Part shown: positions 32,101 through 43,500 of the stretch, piece after piece
Layout: every line of letters starts with the position of its first letter
Numbering within the stretch: position 1 is the first letter of the stretch
Source of the DNA: Closterium sp. NIES-65
Taxonomy: Eukaryota; Streptophyta; Zygnematophyceae; Desmidiales; Closteriaceae
Reading direction: 5' to 3'
Length of the DNA: 64,000 bases
Assembly (NCBI GenBank): GCA_948144175.1
Contig: CANXME010000239.1
Span: 1-64,000, forward strand
Position numbers and translations under genes: made by a program
Notes under the pieces: model-generated
Database searches by the model: none
What the model was told of the DNA's origin: nothing
What the model saw: only the letters and a program-made list of their open reading frames with translations

Positions 32101-32860
32101 CAATGTCGAAGACATAGACGCCGCCAAGCAAGTGAGGTCTTCCGAGGAGCGTAGGTGATGATGAGGTCGCGCGTGTAGGCATCCGTAGCGAGCATGACTC
32201 TGGATTCTTTGAGTTGTCCTGCGGACAGCAAGTTAAAACGAAGATCCGGCACATAGAGCACGTCATTGAACGTGATGTGCATGTTGCTATCTCGAGCTTG
32301 CAGCACCACAATGCCTTGCGTGCCTGCGTGCAGTTGCTCATTGTTGGCGACAGTGACGTAGGTGGCGGGTGCGCGGCTGATGTTTGAGATGTATCGGACA
32401 GATCCCACCATGTGCTGGCTGCAGCAGTTATCCAGGTACCAGGTGTTGTGGTTGGTGTTGTTGTTGCGCAGGAGGAGTGAGAGCCACGGAGTTACCACGG
32501 TCGCTTTGTATCTTCTCTCAAAGAGTTCATCTTCTCTCCATCCCACCGGAACGAATCGCTGGTGGTAGTGAGATGGGCTTTCCCGCAGTTGTATTGGCTG
32601 ATGCCAATCTTGCTCATCCTTGTCGTCCTAGTAGGAGTTTTTCGTGAAGGGATTGTCTCATCCTTCCTCAGGTTGAATGAGCGAGCCGCGAGGTTCCTCC
32701 TCTTCGTCTGGTTCAATAGCGCGTGGGCGACATCTTGCCGCCATCTTTGGGATTACGTTTCTGGTAGCTCCTGCTTGAGGTCTTTTTACATGATGTTGTT
32801 GTTGGTTTTGTGCAGGAGCGCGAGAAGCTTGATGTTGAGGCTGGAAGTTACGAGTCACCT
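32101..32860 (-). pseudogene. Element B Gag tail and aspartic protease
   Basis: The minus-strand frame has TWYLDNCCSQHMVGSVRY, then YVTVANNEQLHAGTQGIVVL and LYVPDLRFNLLSAGQL. This is the copia protease with DNCC at the place of the usual DSG/DTG. Upstream (32.6-32.86 kb) only short Gln- and Arg-rich gag pieces remain. The sequence breaks at about 32860 against a plus-strand fragment. Confidence 0.7.
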
Positions 32861-33175
32861 ATCTACTCGTCGACTTGAGAGAGCAATTTCTCCTCCAGTT
32901 CAGTACATAGACATCAAGGCCATGATTGCCTTGTGTCAGGAGCACAGACTAGGGCACAAGACGAAGCACATCGCTCTGCGTTACTTCCTTGCTTGAGAGT
33001 TGCAACAGCGTGGTGAGCTTCGTCTTGCTTACGTGGCCACTTGGGCTAGCACTGCTGATATATTCACCACGCCACTTCAGCCTGGTGATCATCAGCGTTT
33101 CAGTACTGTTTTAGGTCTTGTGCCTACTTTGCCTCACTTCCTCACTTTGTGACTTTGCTTGTACTGTGATGCGCA
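32860..33175 (+). pseudogene. Copia RNase H fragment of the A/F family
   Basis: The frame reads SPPVQYIDIKAMIALCQEHR, then KHIALRYFLA, a TGA, ELQQRGELRLAYVATWASTA and DIFTTPLQPGDHQRFSTVL to a stop. It matches the end of elements F and C nearly word for word (DNKAM has become DIKAM). No LTR or upstream pol follows it, so it is a 300-bp fragment that truncated element B. Confidence 0.8.
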
Positions 33176-33189
33176 AACTCGACACAAAC

Positions 33190-33845
33190 TTGACACTTGA
33201 CTTGTAGCCCAATTACAGAGTCATGTGCTGCCAGGCTGGTGAAATTGTCTCGAACCTTCTAGGAGAAGGTCGGATATTTGCGAGCGCTGCGTATTTCGGG
33301 CCACGCATGGTTATCTGCAGGTTCAAACGCGGGTTTCCTGTCATTCATTGACGAGGAACTCGAGCCGTTAACCTGACGGGGTCCCCTCGCGTTCCCTATT
33401 TGTGCACCGTTTCTTGCATTTTTCCCAAGTTTTTCCCTCTCCCGCCTGGCTGCGCAAGCCACGGCGGAATCCGCAGGCACCCAATTTGTGAGGATAGAAA
33501 AATCGAGATTGGAAATAATGATATGATCGAGTCCTAGGTACAAATATTTGGCTATATAGGCACGACACATGGCACGTAACCCAGGTGTTACAAGAAGGTT
33601 TTGAGCCTTGTGAAACCCTCGGAAACGGAATGTTCCCGAATTCGGTAAAAGGGAATCGGCCAAAAGCACGCGCACACAAAGTCATTCGTAATTGAAATAC
33701 CACAGAATTCAGTGCATGCAACATATTTTAGTGCTAAAACTATAATAAATGTTGTAATGCAACGAAACTAGGAAATAAGCATAAGAGAGCTCATAATAAA
33801 TAGAAATGTACAAGATAGGGTAAGCATAGCCGCTATACTCTCACA
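33190..33845 (-). repeat. Probable Ty3/gypsy 3' LTR remnant
   Basis: On the minus strand the sequence following GAGGTGGGGACG (a good polypurine tract) begins TGTGAGAGTATAGCGGC and runs into AT-rich DNA with a TATATAG word (near 33550). The lower boundary could not be fixed. The open frames at 33259-33724 are not accepted as genes. Confidence 0.4.
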
Positions 33846-33849
33846 CGTC

Positions 33850-34005
33850 CCCACCTCAAAGTTGGGTGGCGTAAGAAACACCCTCGACAAAATAATCCTT
33901 GAGAGCACGGCATGCGTTGCACATATCAGCTTCTGTAACCCAACTATCTTCTAATGGATTATAACCCTTTTAGTGGATTAGGATCTCGAGCGTGTTACCG
34001 CTCCG
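33850..34005 (-). pseudogene. Ty3/gypsy chromodomain remnant
   Basis: The minus strand reads a KGYNPLEDSWVTEADMCNAC segment, then RALKDYFVEG, to a stop before the polypurine tract. KGYxxxEDSWxxxxxL is the core of the chromodomain at the C-terminus of chromovirus integrases. A TAG precedes KGY, so the copy is broken. It has the same strand as the gypsy gag-RT fragment at 37515-39540. Confidence 0.65.
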
Positions 34006-35480
34006 CGTCGATGAGAGATGACCCGTTCCACATCATATTCTAATTCATTCTGTACGGGAGTAGGTGGCGGTGGCGGTAGCTGACATCCCTAGTTCTGTTG
34101 GTTGGAGTCCTGGCAGAGCTTCATTAGCTGAACATAGAAGGGGTTGTGAAGCTTACGTTAACAGAAATTGGGTGTTGGCCCCGCCCTCGCTTGGGCGAAG
34201 CCGACGATTTGGTCAGGTGTGCGGAGGTGCAGCCGACCGCTCAAAAAATTCAACACCAGCTTGGGTGTAGGTCGACAGGGTGGTCCACCTGCGGGCGACC
34301 GCTGTCGATCGAAGCTAGCAGCCTATTTCAACAGGGAGGTCGGTGAAGGAGGTCCTCGACCTATGCGTGGGTTTGTCAAGGGGTTGTCGAAGATGAGAGT
34401 TTGACGGCAGCAGCTGACCGTGCTAGGCGACGGAGGGGTCTGTCGACCAGGGTGGTCCTCGACGGGAGAAGTGGTCAACGAGAGAGGTTGTCGACCACGG
34501 CGCTTGTTGGTGGTACCCGGTCGACCAAGTAACCTCCTCGATTCTGCGGAGGCACACGAACATCGTCAAGGTTGCGATGTCGAAGGCGACCTTGGGCTGG
34601 TATCCCGAGGTCGACGTGTTGCGTCAGGCGCAATTGTTGGCACGTGGCCGACTTAGCACCTGCGCGACGGTGCACAACGTGCTCGACCGTCGCCGCGCAC
34701 CTGCAAACTGGATACGCATATGCCTTACTGACTCATGCGGATGCAATGCAAGCGGGCCGCTCTGCTGCAGCGTTGGCCGACCGCCTTGGTGCAGCGTTGG
34801 CGAGCCGCTAACTTGCTCTGTTGGCGGGTCGAACTTCTGCAACTCTAGTGCGGTGCCTCTACACAACACTGGCAGATATCGAACAGCTTGCATACTAGGT
34901 TGCTAGGCTCTGATGTAATCATTCTTGCCATTGCTTGTTCATTCATTCTGTAATCCCAACTTTGCTAGTGAAACTCTTGCCAATGCTTCGTGTGAATGTG
35001 CAGGTGCTAGGGAACGCAGACAAATCTACGATCGCACTCACCACCTTTGAAGATAGTTACATAACTTTGCGTAGTATAACATTTCACTGGGTGTAGGCCC
35101 TAGTGAAGGATAGTTTCGAGACCCTTCGTGATAGGGGATAGTGTGGCACTGTTCCACATCACTTTACCTCGGCTCTTGGGGTTTGTAGGAGCTGGGAGTC
35201 ATTCCCAACTCGTAACCCTTCCTATCTTGTGTTTTAAGACCATAGTGGCTGCCATAGTGCCCTTCGTTCAAACCGAAGCTGTGTCATCAATACTTGATGA
35301 AACTGTGCGATCCAAATTGCCTATTGTAGGCCACGTTAACACGCTCCAGATCCAAGTTGAATCACGTCATTTGAAGTTGTGACCAGAACGCTATAAACGT
35401 TTAAAGCCGCTTTGCAGAAATCCGACTGTGCACTCTATCTTTCGTTTTAGGCACATTGAAGCCTACTGTGACTATAACAA
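34006..35480. other. Unassigned sequence, probably including the 5' LTR of copia fragment I
   Basis: 34230-34640 is rich in GTCGACC/GGTCGAC words without a regular period. From about 34900 to 35479 the sequence has LTR-like composition and ends ACTATAACA two bases before the primer-binding site at 35482, so at least its right part is a 5' LTR. Its start was not identified. Confidence 0.4.
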
Positions 35481-35481
35481 G

Positions 35482-35493
35482 TGGTATCAGAGC
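35482..35493 (+). other. Primer-binding site of copia fragment I
   Basis: TGGTATCAGAGC, the perfect complement to the 3' end of initiator tRNA-Met used by plant copia elements, 20 bases before the gag start codon. Confidence 0.85.
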
Positions 35494-35513
35494 TCCTTGG
35501 AGCAGTTTCGACA

Positions 35514-36173
35514 ATGGCTGGACCTGAAGATAGGGGTGGCAGAGGTGCTGGTGGCAGTGGAGAAGCCCAAGCACAAGGCCAACCCCGTGATTCACCCATG
35601 GCGCCCGTGCAACCAAGTGTTGGCCCATCTAGGGATGAGCCTAGAGTGTTTGGCTTTGACAAGTTCAACGGTGACAACTTTGCTGAGTGGTCCTTCAGAA
35701 TGGAGGACGTGTTTGATCACTATGATCTGCTGGAGGTGATGGAAGGAACGGAGAAGCGTCCCGAGAACGACCCGGAGAAGAGTCCGTGGGTGAGGAAGAG
35801 CGCACAAGGTTATCTCCTACTTGGGCAAGCGTTGGGGAGCAGCCAAATCCGTCACATCAAGCCTTTCCAGCGTGAACCAAAGAAGGGACCAAAGGCATTG
35901 GCTCCTCTCAAGGGTGTACACGCTCCTGCAACAGCGGCGGTAGCTGTGGTGTTGGAACGGCAAATGGCGACACTACGAATTGAAGAGGATGAAGCGGTTG
36001 AAGAAGGGGTGCAGAAATCCTTCGACTTGTTGACGCGGCTAGAGGGAGCTGATTTGAACTACAGCGAGCTCCAAAAGAAGACCAAGTTGCTGGCCTTACT
36101 CCCAGAGTCGTGGTCCTCGCTCATCATTAACCTCAACCGTGACTTGGCCCGCTCCTCTCGCTTGAAGATGTGA
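35514..36173 (+). CDS. Copia fragment I Gag, N-terminal part
   Basis: Starts MAGPEDRGGRGAGGSGEA, then DKFNGDNFAEWSFRMEDVFD (the F.G.NF..W...M motif of copia UBN2 gag proteins), and ends after SLIINLNRDLARSSRL at a TGA that stops within gag. The zinc knuckle lies beyond in a shifted frame (CHYCHKSGHMWRDC at 36393-36434, a perfect C-x2-C-x4-H-x4-C). This element belongs to a third copia lineage, unlike families A and H. The earlier GTG-initiated frame is not used because it covers the primer-binding site. Confidence 0.75.
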   Translation: MAGPEDRGGRGAGGSGEAQAQGQPRDSPMAPVQPSVGPSRDEPRVFGFDKFNGDNFAEWSFRMEDVFDHYDLLEVMEGTEKRPENDPEKSPWVRKSAQGYLLLGQALGSSQIRHIKPFQREPKKGPKALAPLKGVHAPATAAVAVVLERQMATLRIEEDEAVEEGVQKSFDLLTRLEGADLNYSELQKKTKLLALLPESWSSLIINLNRDLARSSRLKM

Positions 36174-37513
36174 AGCGAGCAATCTTTCAGGAGGATTTCC
36201 ACTGCCGTGAGCTGGCGAGTGCGGATGGCGCCGGGGCAGCAAGCATCGGCCGGGGGTACGGCCGTGGAAGAGGCAAAGGACAAGAGGGAGGGAGATTTGG
36301 CAGCAACAACTTCAACGGAGGCCGCGGGAGTGGCGGTTATGGCAGTGACGACAAGAGCTACGGTCGCGGTCGCGGACGATTTGACGGCGAATGCCACTAT
36401 TGCCACAAGAGCGGACACATGTGGCGCGACTGCTGAAGGTTGGACCCTTGTTTAGGACCAAGAGGGTAGAGAAGCTGGAGGAGGGAGAGGAAGAGGCCGT
36501 GGAGGCCGTGGCGGTCACGGTGGTGGAGGTGCAAATATGAAGAACAAAGATAACGAGAAGGACTCGAAGAACAATCGGTACCCGGGTCTATTCTACTTTG
36601 TGTCAACTCAAGCACCGGCTGCACCAGAGAAGGATGAAGACTTTGAAGAGCCCGCAGCTGTGGGAAAGGTCACCCTACACCCCTTGGACTATTGGGTGAT
36701 CGATAGCGGCGCTACCTATACCATGACACCTCGCGCGGACTTGCTCACCGAACTTGAACCGTCACCGGTGAAGCATGTCACATCGGCTTTGAGGCAGCGA
36801 GCAGAGGTGAAAGGCATGGGCAAGGCCATGTTCAAGGGTGCTGATGGGAAGATGGTGGGCCTCAAGAACGTGCTTTGGGTGCCCAGCCTTGCTGCGAACC
36901 TGATTTCCGTGCGGCGGTTGGCAAAGGCCGGCATGGACACGAACTCGAAGAGAGCCAAGACCTACACCGCAAGGCTTGGCGATCGGATTCTTTGGGACCT
37001 TCATGAGGAGAGGGATGTCTAAAACGAGATGTGGCAGATCCCTGTGGTCCCAATGCCTAAGGAGAGGCAAGTGGCAGCAAGCGTCAGCACCAAAGGTGGA
37101 GCGGTTGGTAGCGACGATGGCGCGAACGGTCGTGCTAAGGAGAATGAGCTCAAGAAGAGCAAACCTGGAGGGACCAGCAAGTTCAGTGAACCTAAGGAGA
37201 GTGGTGCAGCAGCCAAGGAGCAGCAAAAGGGTGAGGAGAACCCCGAGGCAGCAGCGGAGGAGGACTACAGAGAGAGTATGTGGGGCTCTATTGCGAGCGC
37301 GACATTCTCCAATCCGACTTCGGCTACTGGGGAATGTGATTGGCTCACCTTGCATCGGCGCATGGGGCATGTGGCCCTGCCCATCTTGCAGCAGCTAGTG
37401 AAGAATGACATGGTTGCTGGCATACGTGTGAAGGGGGAGCCCGATGAGGTACTTTGCTGCCTGACGTGCATGCAAGCCAAGTTCACCCGTTTCCCATTCT
37501 CTAGTTCGGATTA
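36174..37513 (+). pseudogene. Copia fragment I zinc knuckle, protease, GAG-pre-integrase, truncated
   Basis: After the gag stop come the zinc knuckle (36393-36434), a protease frame (36537-37022) with YWVIDSGATYTMTPR and VLWVPSLAANLISVRRLAK, and a frame at 37029-37513 that ends [17 protein letters not shown] and [18 protein letters not shown] (the HHCC region; H in RRMGH, CLTC). Integrase, RT and RNase H are missing. The sequence switches at about 37514 to a minus-strand gypsy fragment. Confidence 0.8.
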
Positions 37514-37514
37514 G

Positions 37515-39540
37515 TTCATCGTCTCGTGGGATGGGGTAATGGGATTTGATGGTAACCTTGTTCAGTGCTCTGTAGTCTATGCGAATGCGAAAACCCCCGT
37601 CCTTTTTCAGTGTGAACAGTATCGGTGCTGCGAAGGGTGACAAACTCGGGCGAATGAACTCTTTCTCGAGCAAGTAATTCAGCTGCTTCCTCAGTTTGTC
37701 CAGTTCGGGTTGGGTCAGTCGGAACTGTCGCTGTACTGTCGACTGTGCCCCTGGTTCTAACTCTATCCTGTGTTAGTGCGGTCGCTGAGGTGGCAGTCCA
37801 GTCGACAGGTCGTCCAGACATATTTCACTGTACTGCTTCAGGATTGCTGCCAAATCATCCGGTACGTCGGCTAGCAGTTTCTGTAAATCCCCCCCTTTGT
37901 CTGCTGCCTCGGCTTCCCGAATGTCAACCGCATACACGACAGCTCCTGCCGCTACGGCGCATTTCATCGTAATCGCGTTGACACGCACCGACGAAGACTC
38001 AGGCAAGCCCCATCGAGGTAAGGTGATGTTGTTACCGTTCACTCGCACGGTGCAGTCTCCCGTGGTCCAGTCGATTCGCGGATTGTGTCGTCGCAGCCAA
38101 TGACGACCGAGTAAATTGACAGTTTCGTCAACGGTTGTCGCGAGCATTTCCTAGCTAAACGTGAAGTTACCCTTGCATCGAATCCGAACCCGGTCTACGC
38201 GTTCCCGTATCGCCTGTGGCGTGGCATCAACCAGTCTTGCATCGATCTCAGGTAAGCATCTGTCTAGTGGCAGTTTCAGCTTCCGTGTTGTGGCAATGCT
38301 GATGAGCCTTGGCTGGCTCCCCCGTCCGCGAATATATTAACTAAGTCCGTCCCAATTTTCCCACTAAGTAGTATGGGGCTGTCTACCGTAGTACCCTCCT
38401 TATTCGGCCGGGTGTGAATCGGGCGAATAAGGAGGGTACTACGTGAATCGGCACAATCACGCGGTGAGGATCGGTTGGGTCGGGCGAGCTGCGTGACCTG
38501 TCAGTAGAGGGACCGTCTGCTACTGACTCCCAGCGTTTCCCTGCTGCTTGGTCTGTTTCTGCTTCTCAGCTTCCCCCTTTCCCTTTGCGTTTTCCGAGCA
38601 TTCGCTCTTACGGTGTTCCGGCCGATTGCACACGAAGCAGCGCCCTTTGAACGGTGCGGCAGGGGCATTCGCGGTGACGGCACGTATCGTAGCGCTCTCG
38701 TTTATCCCACGAGACCGATGTCCCCGGTTATTGCTTCCATAGGACCCTGGTCTCGGTCGGCGGAAAAAAGTCGAGCTTTTCCGCCATGGCGAGAATCTCC
38801 TGAAAGTCCGTGACGCCGCGAAGCTGGATTTCCTGGGCGATGTTATGCTTCAGGCCGCCAATGTAGCGGTCGACATGCTCGCCCTGCATATAATCCACTT
38901 GCTCGCATAGCGTCAGAAACCCGCTGGTGTAATCTTGGATGGAACCGAGTTGGCGCCAAGTGCGGAGCTTCTGACGCGCCGCGATCGAAGCCGCAATTGG
39001 CTCAAACCGAGCGCGCAGACCTGCGCACCACGTGCAATATTGGGGCACCTTCACGAAATACGACGGCGCCCAGGGTCCGGTTTGTCCTTCCCATGTTGGT
39101 AGAGTCGCGTAGTCATTCGGCTTCATGACGATGACACGCCACCAGTCCATGGCGGGCCCTTGCAGCAGCAACACGGCGTAGCGAATTTTCGCCGAGTCCT
39201 CCGAGACGTAGTTGGGGTCGAAAATACGTTCATCATTAACAACCACGCCTGAACGGTAGGACCACCCCGTTGACTCAGCTCAAAGCATGGCGGACGCTGC
39301 GGCTTCAGTGGCCTCGGTGACAGCAGTGCCGAATCGTTGATCAGTGCCAAAATCGTGACGCGCGGTTGACTTCGGGCCGCATTCGTCGCCCCGGGATGTG
39401 TCGCACCGTGGTCGTCGTCTCCGTCGTGGCGGACGACACCATCACTAGCCGCACTCGTAGGTTGCCCCACGCTTCCGTGTTGTGATGTCTGTGGTGCGGG
39501 CTGTACTGGAGTGCCAGGTGCTTGAGATTCTGCTCGTGTG
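37515..39540 (-). pseudogene. Ty3/gypsy Gag-protease-RT fragment
   Basis: Minus-strand order: a gag frame (39246-38728) with DYATLPTWEG, FEPIAASIAARQKLRTWRQL, HVDRYIGGLKHNIAQEIQLR; a zinc knuckle CFVCNRPEHRKSEC (38.60-38.65 kb); a retropepsin-like region (38147-37773) with HWLRRHNPRIDWTTGDCTV; and the start of [22 protein letters not shown] and [20 protein letters not shown], which breaks at 37515. This order and the YRALNKVT motif are diagnostic of Ty3/gypsy. A stop lies between the zinc knuckle and protease parts. Confidence 0.85.
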
Positions 39541-39554
39541 ACGTCCTTTTGCTC

Positions 39555-39611
39555 AGAATTAGTAAACCCTAGAAACGGAGCGTCTGCGCGATGCTAGGGT
39601 TTACTCATTCT
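39555..39611. repeat. Inverted repeat with telomere-like arms
   Basis: The 18-base arms 39555-39572 (AGAATTAGTAAACCCTAG) and 39594-39611 (inverted, one mismatch) enclose a 21-base loop. Each arm contains AAACCCTA. Confidence 0.9.
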
Positions 39612-40332
39612 GAGGTTCGCAGCGCCTTGTTGAGTGACTTAACCCTAACATCTCGTGCACGTCTTGACACCATGCAGTGCTGCTCTCGCTCACCGGCGGT
39701 GCCGTCGCCACCCGCCATCTGCTCCAAACTGGCAGCACTTATTGTACGGCGAACTCTCTTGCTGCATGCGCCACTCTTGTTGACGTGTTCTCTTCTTTGT
39801 CCGAGTTATATTTTCGTACGCGTTATCATCACGTTCAACACAAGAAATGCAACCTCGTGCTCGCAGCTTGTTGCCACAATTCCGTTTGCTCAGTTGCTGG
39901 TTCTCTGATATGTATTCCATCCACTGCTCTTGTTGTCGCCCTCCCTTTTCCGTCTCGCCGACGAGCAGACCAAGCAACGTCTACCATGACAAATCTCAAG
40001 ACGACTGCTTCGTGCACGCTGAATGCTAACGTGTAAGCGTCACATCTGAATATTCACCTGGTTTTAGCGTTCCCCAAAAGATTGTTATTTTTTCAGCACT
40101 ACAACGTATGCTTTCAATCTCAATAACTCTTACCACACTGAACGTTCACCCCCATTAGTAGCAGCAGCATAAAATCATTCCGAATGCATGTGCAGAATTG
40201 CAATCTCAATTATCCTCTCATCCTCGCTGTCTCCTCTCCCCCCCCCCCCCCCCCTCCCCATTTGCAGCACAACCACTGTTCAAACGACCAACTTCACAAT
40301 CCGCGTTTCAAACGCACCCCCCAAGTCGGCCA
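39612..40332. other. Unassigned sequence, no gene seen
   Basis: AT-balanced sequence with short open frames that match nothing known. A run of about 17 C lies near 40240. It ends in the GGCCA target duplication of element F. Confidence 0.5.
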
Positions 40333-40455
40333 TGTTAGAACTAGATTGTAGGCTGTAGTGGGGCACTCCTTATGGGGTATAGTATTGTTAGGTTTTGCCT
40401 ATACAGACCTTGTACTGTCTTGTTTCTAGTCATTCTCGTTCCATACTCTATGACA
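40333..40455 (+). repeat. Element F 5' LTR
   Basis: 123 bp, TGTTAGAACTAG to CTATGACA. The first bases are TGTTAG, not the family's TGTCAG. Confidence 0.9.
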
Positions 40456-40523
40456 TGGTTTCAGAGCAGGTTCCCTAGTGGGAACGTTTTTTTTTAGGGC
40501 CCACCGTGTTAGTAACTTTTTTT

Positions 40524-43500
40524 AGCCTCTACTACCTCGTCACTCGGCTCCCTGACTCCCTTCGCTCGGTCAAGGACCACTTCCTCTCCCTTTGCCCCAC
40601 CACCCTTACCGTTGACCTCCTTGAGGAGGGCCTCCTTGCAGCTGAGAAGAGTATAGTTGCTATAGGAGCCTCCCGTGGTGACCCTCGTGCCCCTTTCTTT
40701 GAGGGGTGCTCCCCCGTCCCCCTCTTGCCCTCTGTTGCCTCTGCTGCTGCCGTCGAGCTCGTTGGCACTGAGTCGGTCAGCGATCCGTCTGCTCCCAGTG
40801 GGAGGCGCTGCAGCGGCAGAGGCAAGGGGGGCAAGGGTGCTGGAGGAGACGGCGGGGGCGGCAGTGGTGGCGGTGGAGGCAGCGGAGGGGGTGGGGGTGG
40901 AGGTGGGGGTGGTGGCGGGAGTGGGGGCTTTGGTGGCGGTGGTGGAGGTGGAGGCGGCGGCGGCAGCGGCAGTGGAGGTGGCGGAGGCGGCAGCGGCGGT
41001 GGTTGTGGTCGGGGTGGCGCTGTGCAGCGGGGAGGCCTTGGTGGTGGCCAGCGCTAGCAGCAGTAGCGTTCTCGTGAGACCCTGTCGCCCCAGCAGCTTC
41101 GTGAGTGGTACGCTGGGCGTGGGAGGTCTGGGGGTGCTGGTCCTTGTGCTTACGTTCTCCGCACCAGCGAGCGCAGTGGGGAGACGTGCGGAGGGCCGCA
41201 CGCCACGCACCGCTGTTTCGGCTGCCTGACTGACGCCTAGCGTGCACAGTTTCCTGATGCCACTGAGCTCCCTCACTAGGGTGATCTGCTTAGGTCGGGG
41301 GTTGCTATCTTTGATCTTGATTATGATGCTATCCTTACTGCTATGTATGCTGTTACTATTAGTGCTGAGGGTGACTGTTACCTGTGTGTTCCGCCCGACC
41401 CGGGCATCGAGGCTGCTGCTCTAGGTGCTAGTGAGTCTGCTACTCCAGGTGCTTGTGAGTCTGCTCTCTCAGGTACCGCGTCGGCTCAGGCCTTGCAGAC
41501 GTTCACCCTTGAGTCAAGTGCTTCCCGCTCCTTCTTTCGCGACTGCACCACACTCTCGCCGCTCAGTCGGCCAGAAACACTCTCTCTGGATGACCCCTCT
41601 GGGGGTCCGGTCCTTGCACACTCCTCCACAGTCCTGCCGTGTCCGGCGGTCCCGTCTGGCTCTCTATCTGGCCTCCACCTCCCATCGTTCTCCACGAACT
41701 TGGTGAGTGGAGCTGACCTTCAGGACGCGTGGGTTGACCAGTTCACTCCTAGAGGTCACCGGGTGACCCACTGTTCGTGTACTCGGACGGGCCGGCACCT
41801 GGCCACGTTCAACCGTCAGCCTGGGTTGAGCCTGTACACCCTGACTACCGTGTCTCCTCCGGTTGTTGTGGCTGGTCAGGTACCTGCGTCAGGTCAGGTG
41901 TTTGCTGCAGCGTCCCGGTCTGGTCCTGAGTCTGTCCTCTGCTCGTGTCGCCTCCTGTCTCACGAGACTCTCCTCTGGCACCACCGCCTTGGTCACCCCT
42001 CCCTGCCTCGTCTCCGAGGCATGGCCTCCCGTGTCCTTGTCACTGGTCTTCCCCGGTCTCTCCCACACCTTCCCCCGGGGCCTACCCCTACCTGCGTTCC
42101 TTGCGTTGAGGGGCGGCAGCGCGCCGCTCCTCACTCCTCCGAGTTCCCTCCGACGGAGGCTCCCCTGCAGATTCTTCACATGGACATGTGGGGCCCAGCC
42201 CGCGTCCGTGGACAGGGTCATGAGCGCTACTTTCTTTTTGTCGTTGACGACTACTCGTGTTACACCACAGTCTTCCCCTTGCGCCGCAAGGGTGAGGTTA
42301 CTAAGGTGCTGATCGACTGGATCCGCGCTGCCCGTCATCAGCTCAGCGAGAGTTTTGACTCGGACCATCCTGTTCTACGTCTGCACTCCAATAGAGGTGG
42401 AGAGTTTTGCTCCGACCTTCTGCGAGCCTTCTGTCGTGCGGAGGGCATCCGCCAGACGTTCACGCTTCCGGCCTCTCCGCAGCAAAATGGGATTGCTGAG
42501 CGCCGCATTGGCATGGTCATGGACGTCGCTCGTACGTCCATAATCCATGCGGCTGCTCCCCATTTTCTGTGGCCGTTCGCGGTTCAGTACGCTGCGCATC
42601 AGCTCAACCTCCAGCCCCGGGTCTCCATGTTGGAGACCACACCTACTCTGCGGTGGGAAGGTTAGCAATGCGTCTGCCTTCCGTGCCTGGGGATCTCGAG
42701 CTTTTGTTCGCGACTTATCTGCGGACAAGCTGTCCTCCCGTGCTGTTCCCTGCGTCTTCCTTGGCTTCCCCCCTGACGCGCCTGGTTGGCAGTTTTACCA
42801 CCCCACCTCGCGCCGTGTTCTGTCCCCTCAGGACGTCACGTTTGACGAGTCGGTTCCTTACTACCGTCTCTTCCCCTACCGCACTGCCCCCCTCCCCCCC
42901 CCCCCCCCCGCCGCTCTTCCTCGCGCTAGGTCCTCCTCCGGTAGACCCCCTCCCCCCTCAGGGTCGTGCCCCCTCAGGTGTGTCCCAGGTAGACGCAATC
43001 GAGCCTGTCAAGGTAGCTGTTGGCTCTGGTGCTGCTAGGGGTGCTAGGCCTGCGGGGACTGGGTCTGGGGGTGCTGAGCCTGAGCATGTGGAGCCTGGGG
43101 GTGCTGGATCTGGGGGTGCTGAGCCTGGGGGTGCTGAGCCTGGGGTTGCAGAGTCTGGGGGTGCCGGGCCTGAGGGTGCTGAGCCTGCGCGTGTGGAGTG
43201 TGGAGGTGCTGAGCCTGGAGGTCCTTTGGGTGTTTCGTCCCGGCAGGAGCTACTCTCTCCACAGTAGCTACGCAAGTGGTTTGCTCGGCGCTGGAGCCGT
43301 GCTGTTGGAGCTGGTGGTGCTACGGTCGCTTGAGGTCCTGCTGCTGCTGGAGCTGCTGGGGGTTCTGGAGCCACTGGTCCCGGATGTGCTCGTATTGGAG
43401 GTACTGGAGCTGCTGGGCCTGGTGGTGCTACTGGAGCTGGAGCTGGTGAAGGTGCTGGAGTTGGCGGTGCTGCTGGATGTTCTGGAGCTTGCTCTACTGG

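Larger units (their letters stand above)
12645..32860 (-). mobile_element. Element B: old, truncated Ty1/copia element hosting A, C and D
   Basis: On the minus strand the order is gag tail and zinc region (32.86-32.6 kb), protease, spacer, integrase, reverse transcriptase, RNase H, stop and a 3' LTR at 12645-12976. The RNase H is split three ways: 28464-28700, then element C, then 20342-20491, then element A, then 12987-13123. The 5' end is cut at about 32860, where a plus-strand fragment of another copia family begins, so no 5' LTR remains. Frameshifts and stops are frequent, so it is inactive. The domain sequences are closest in this window to element H. Confidence 0.8.

Noticed and set aside
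33259-33724. Minus-strand frames of 138 and 118 codons
   Set aside because: They lie in the probable gypsy LTR and resemble no protein.
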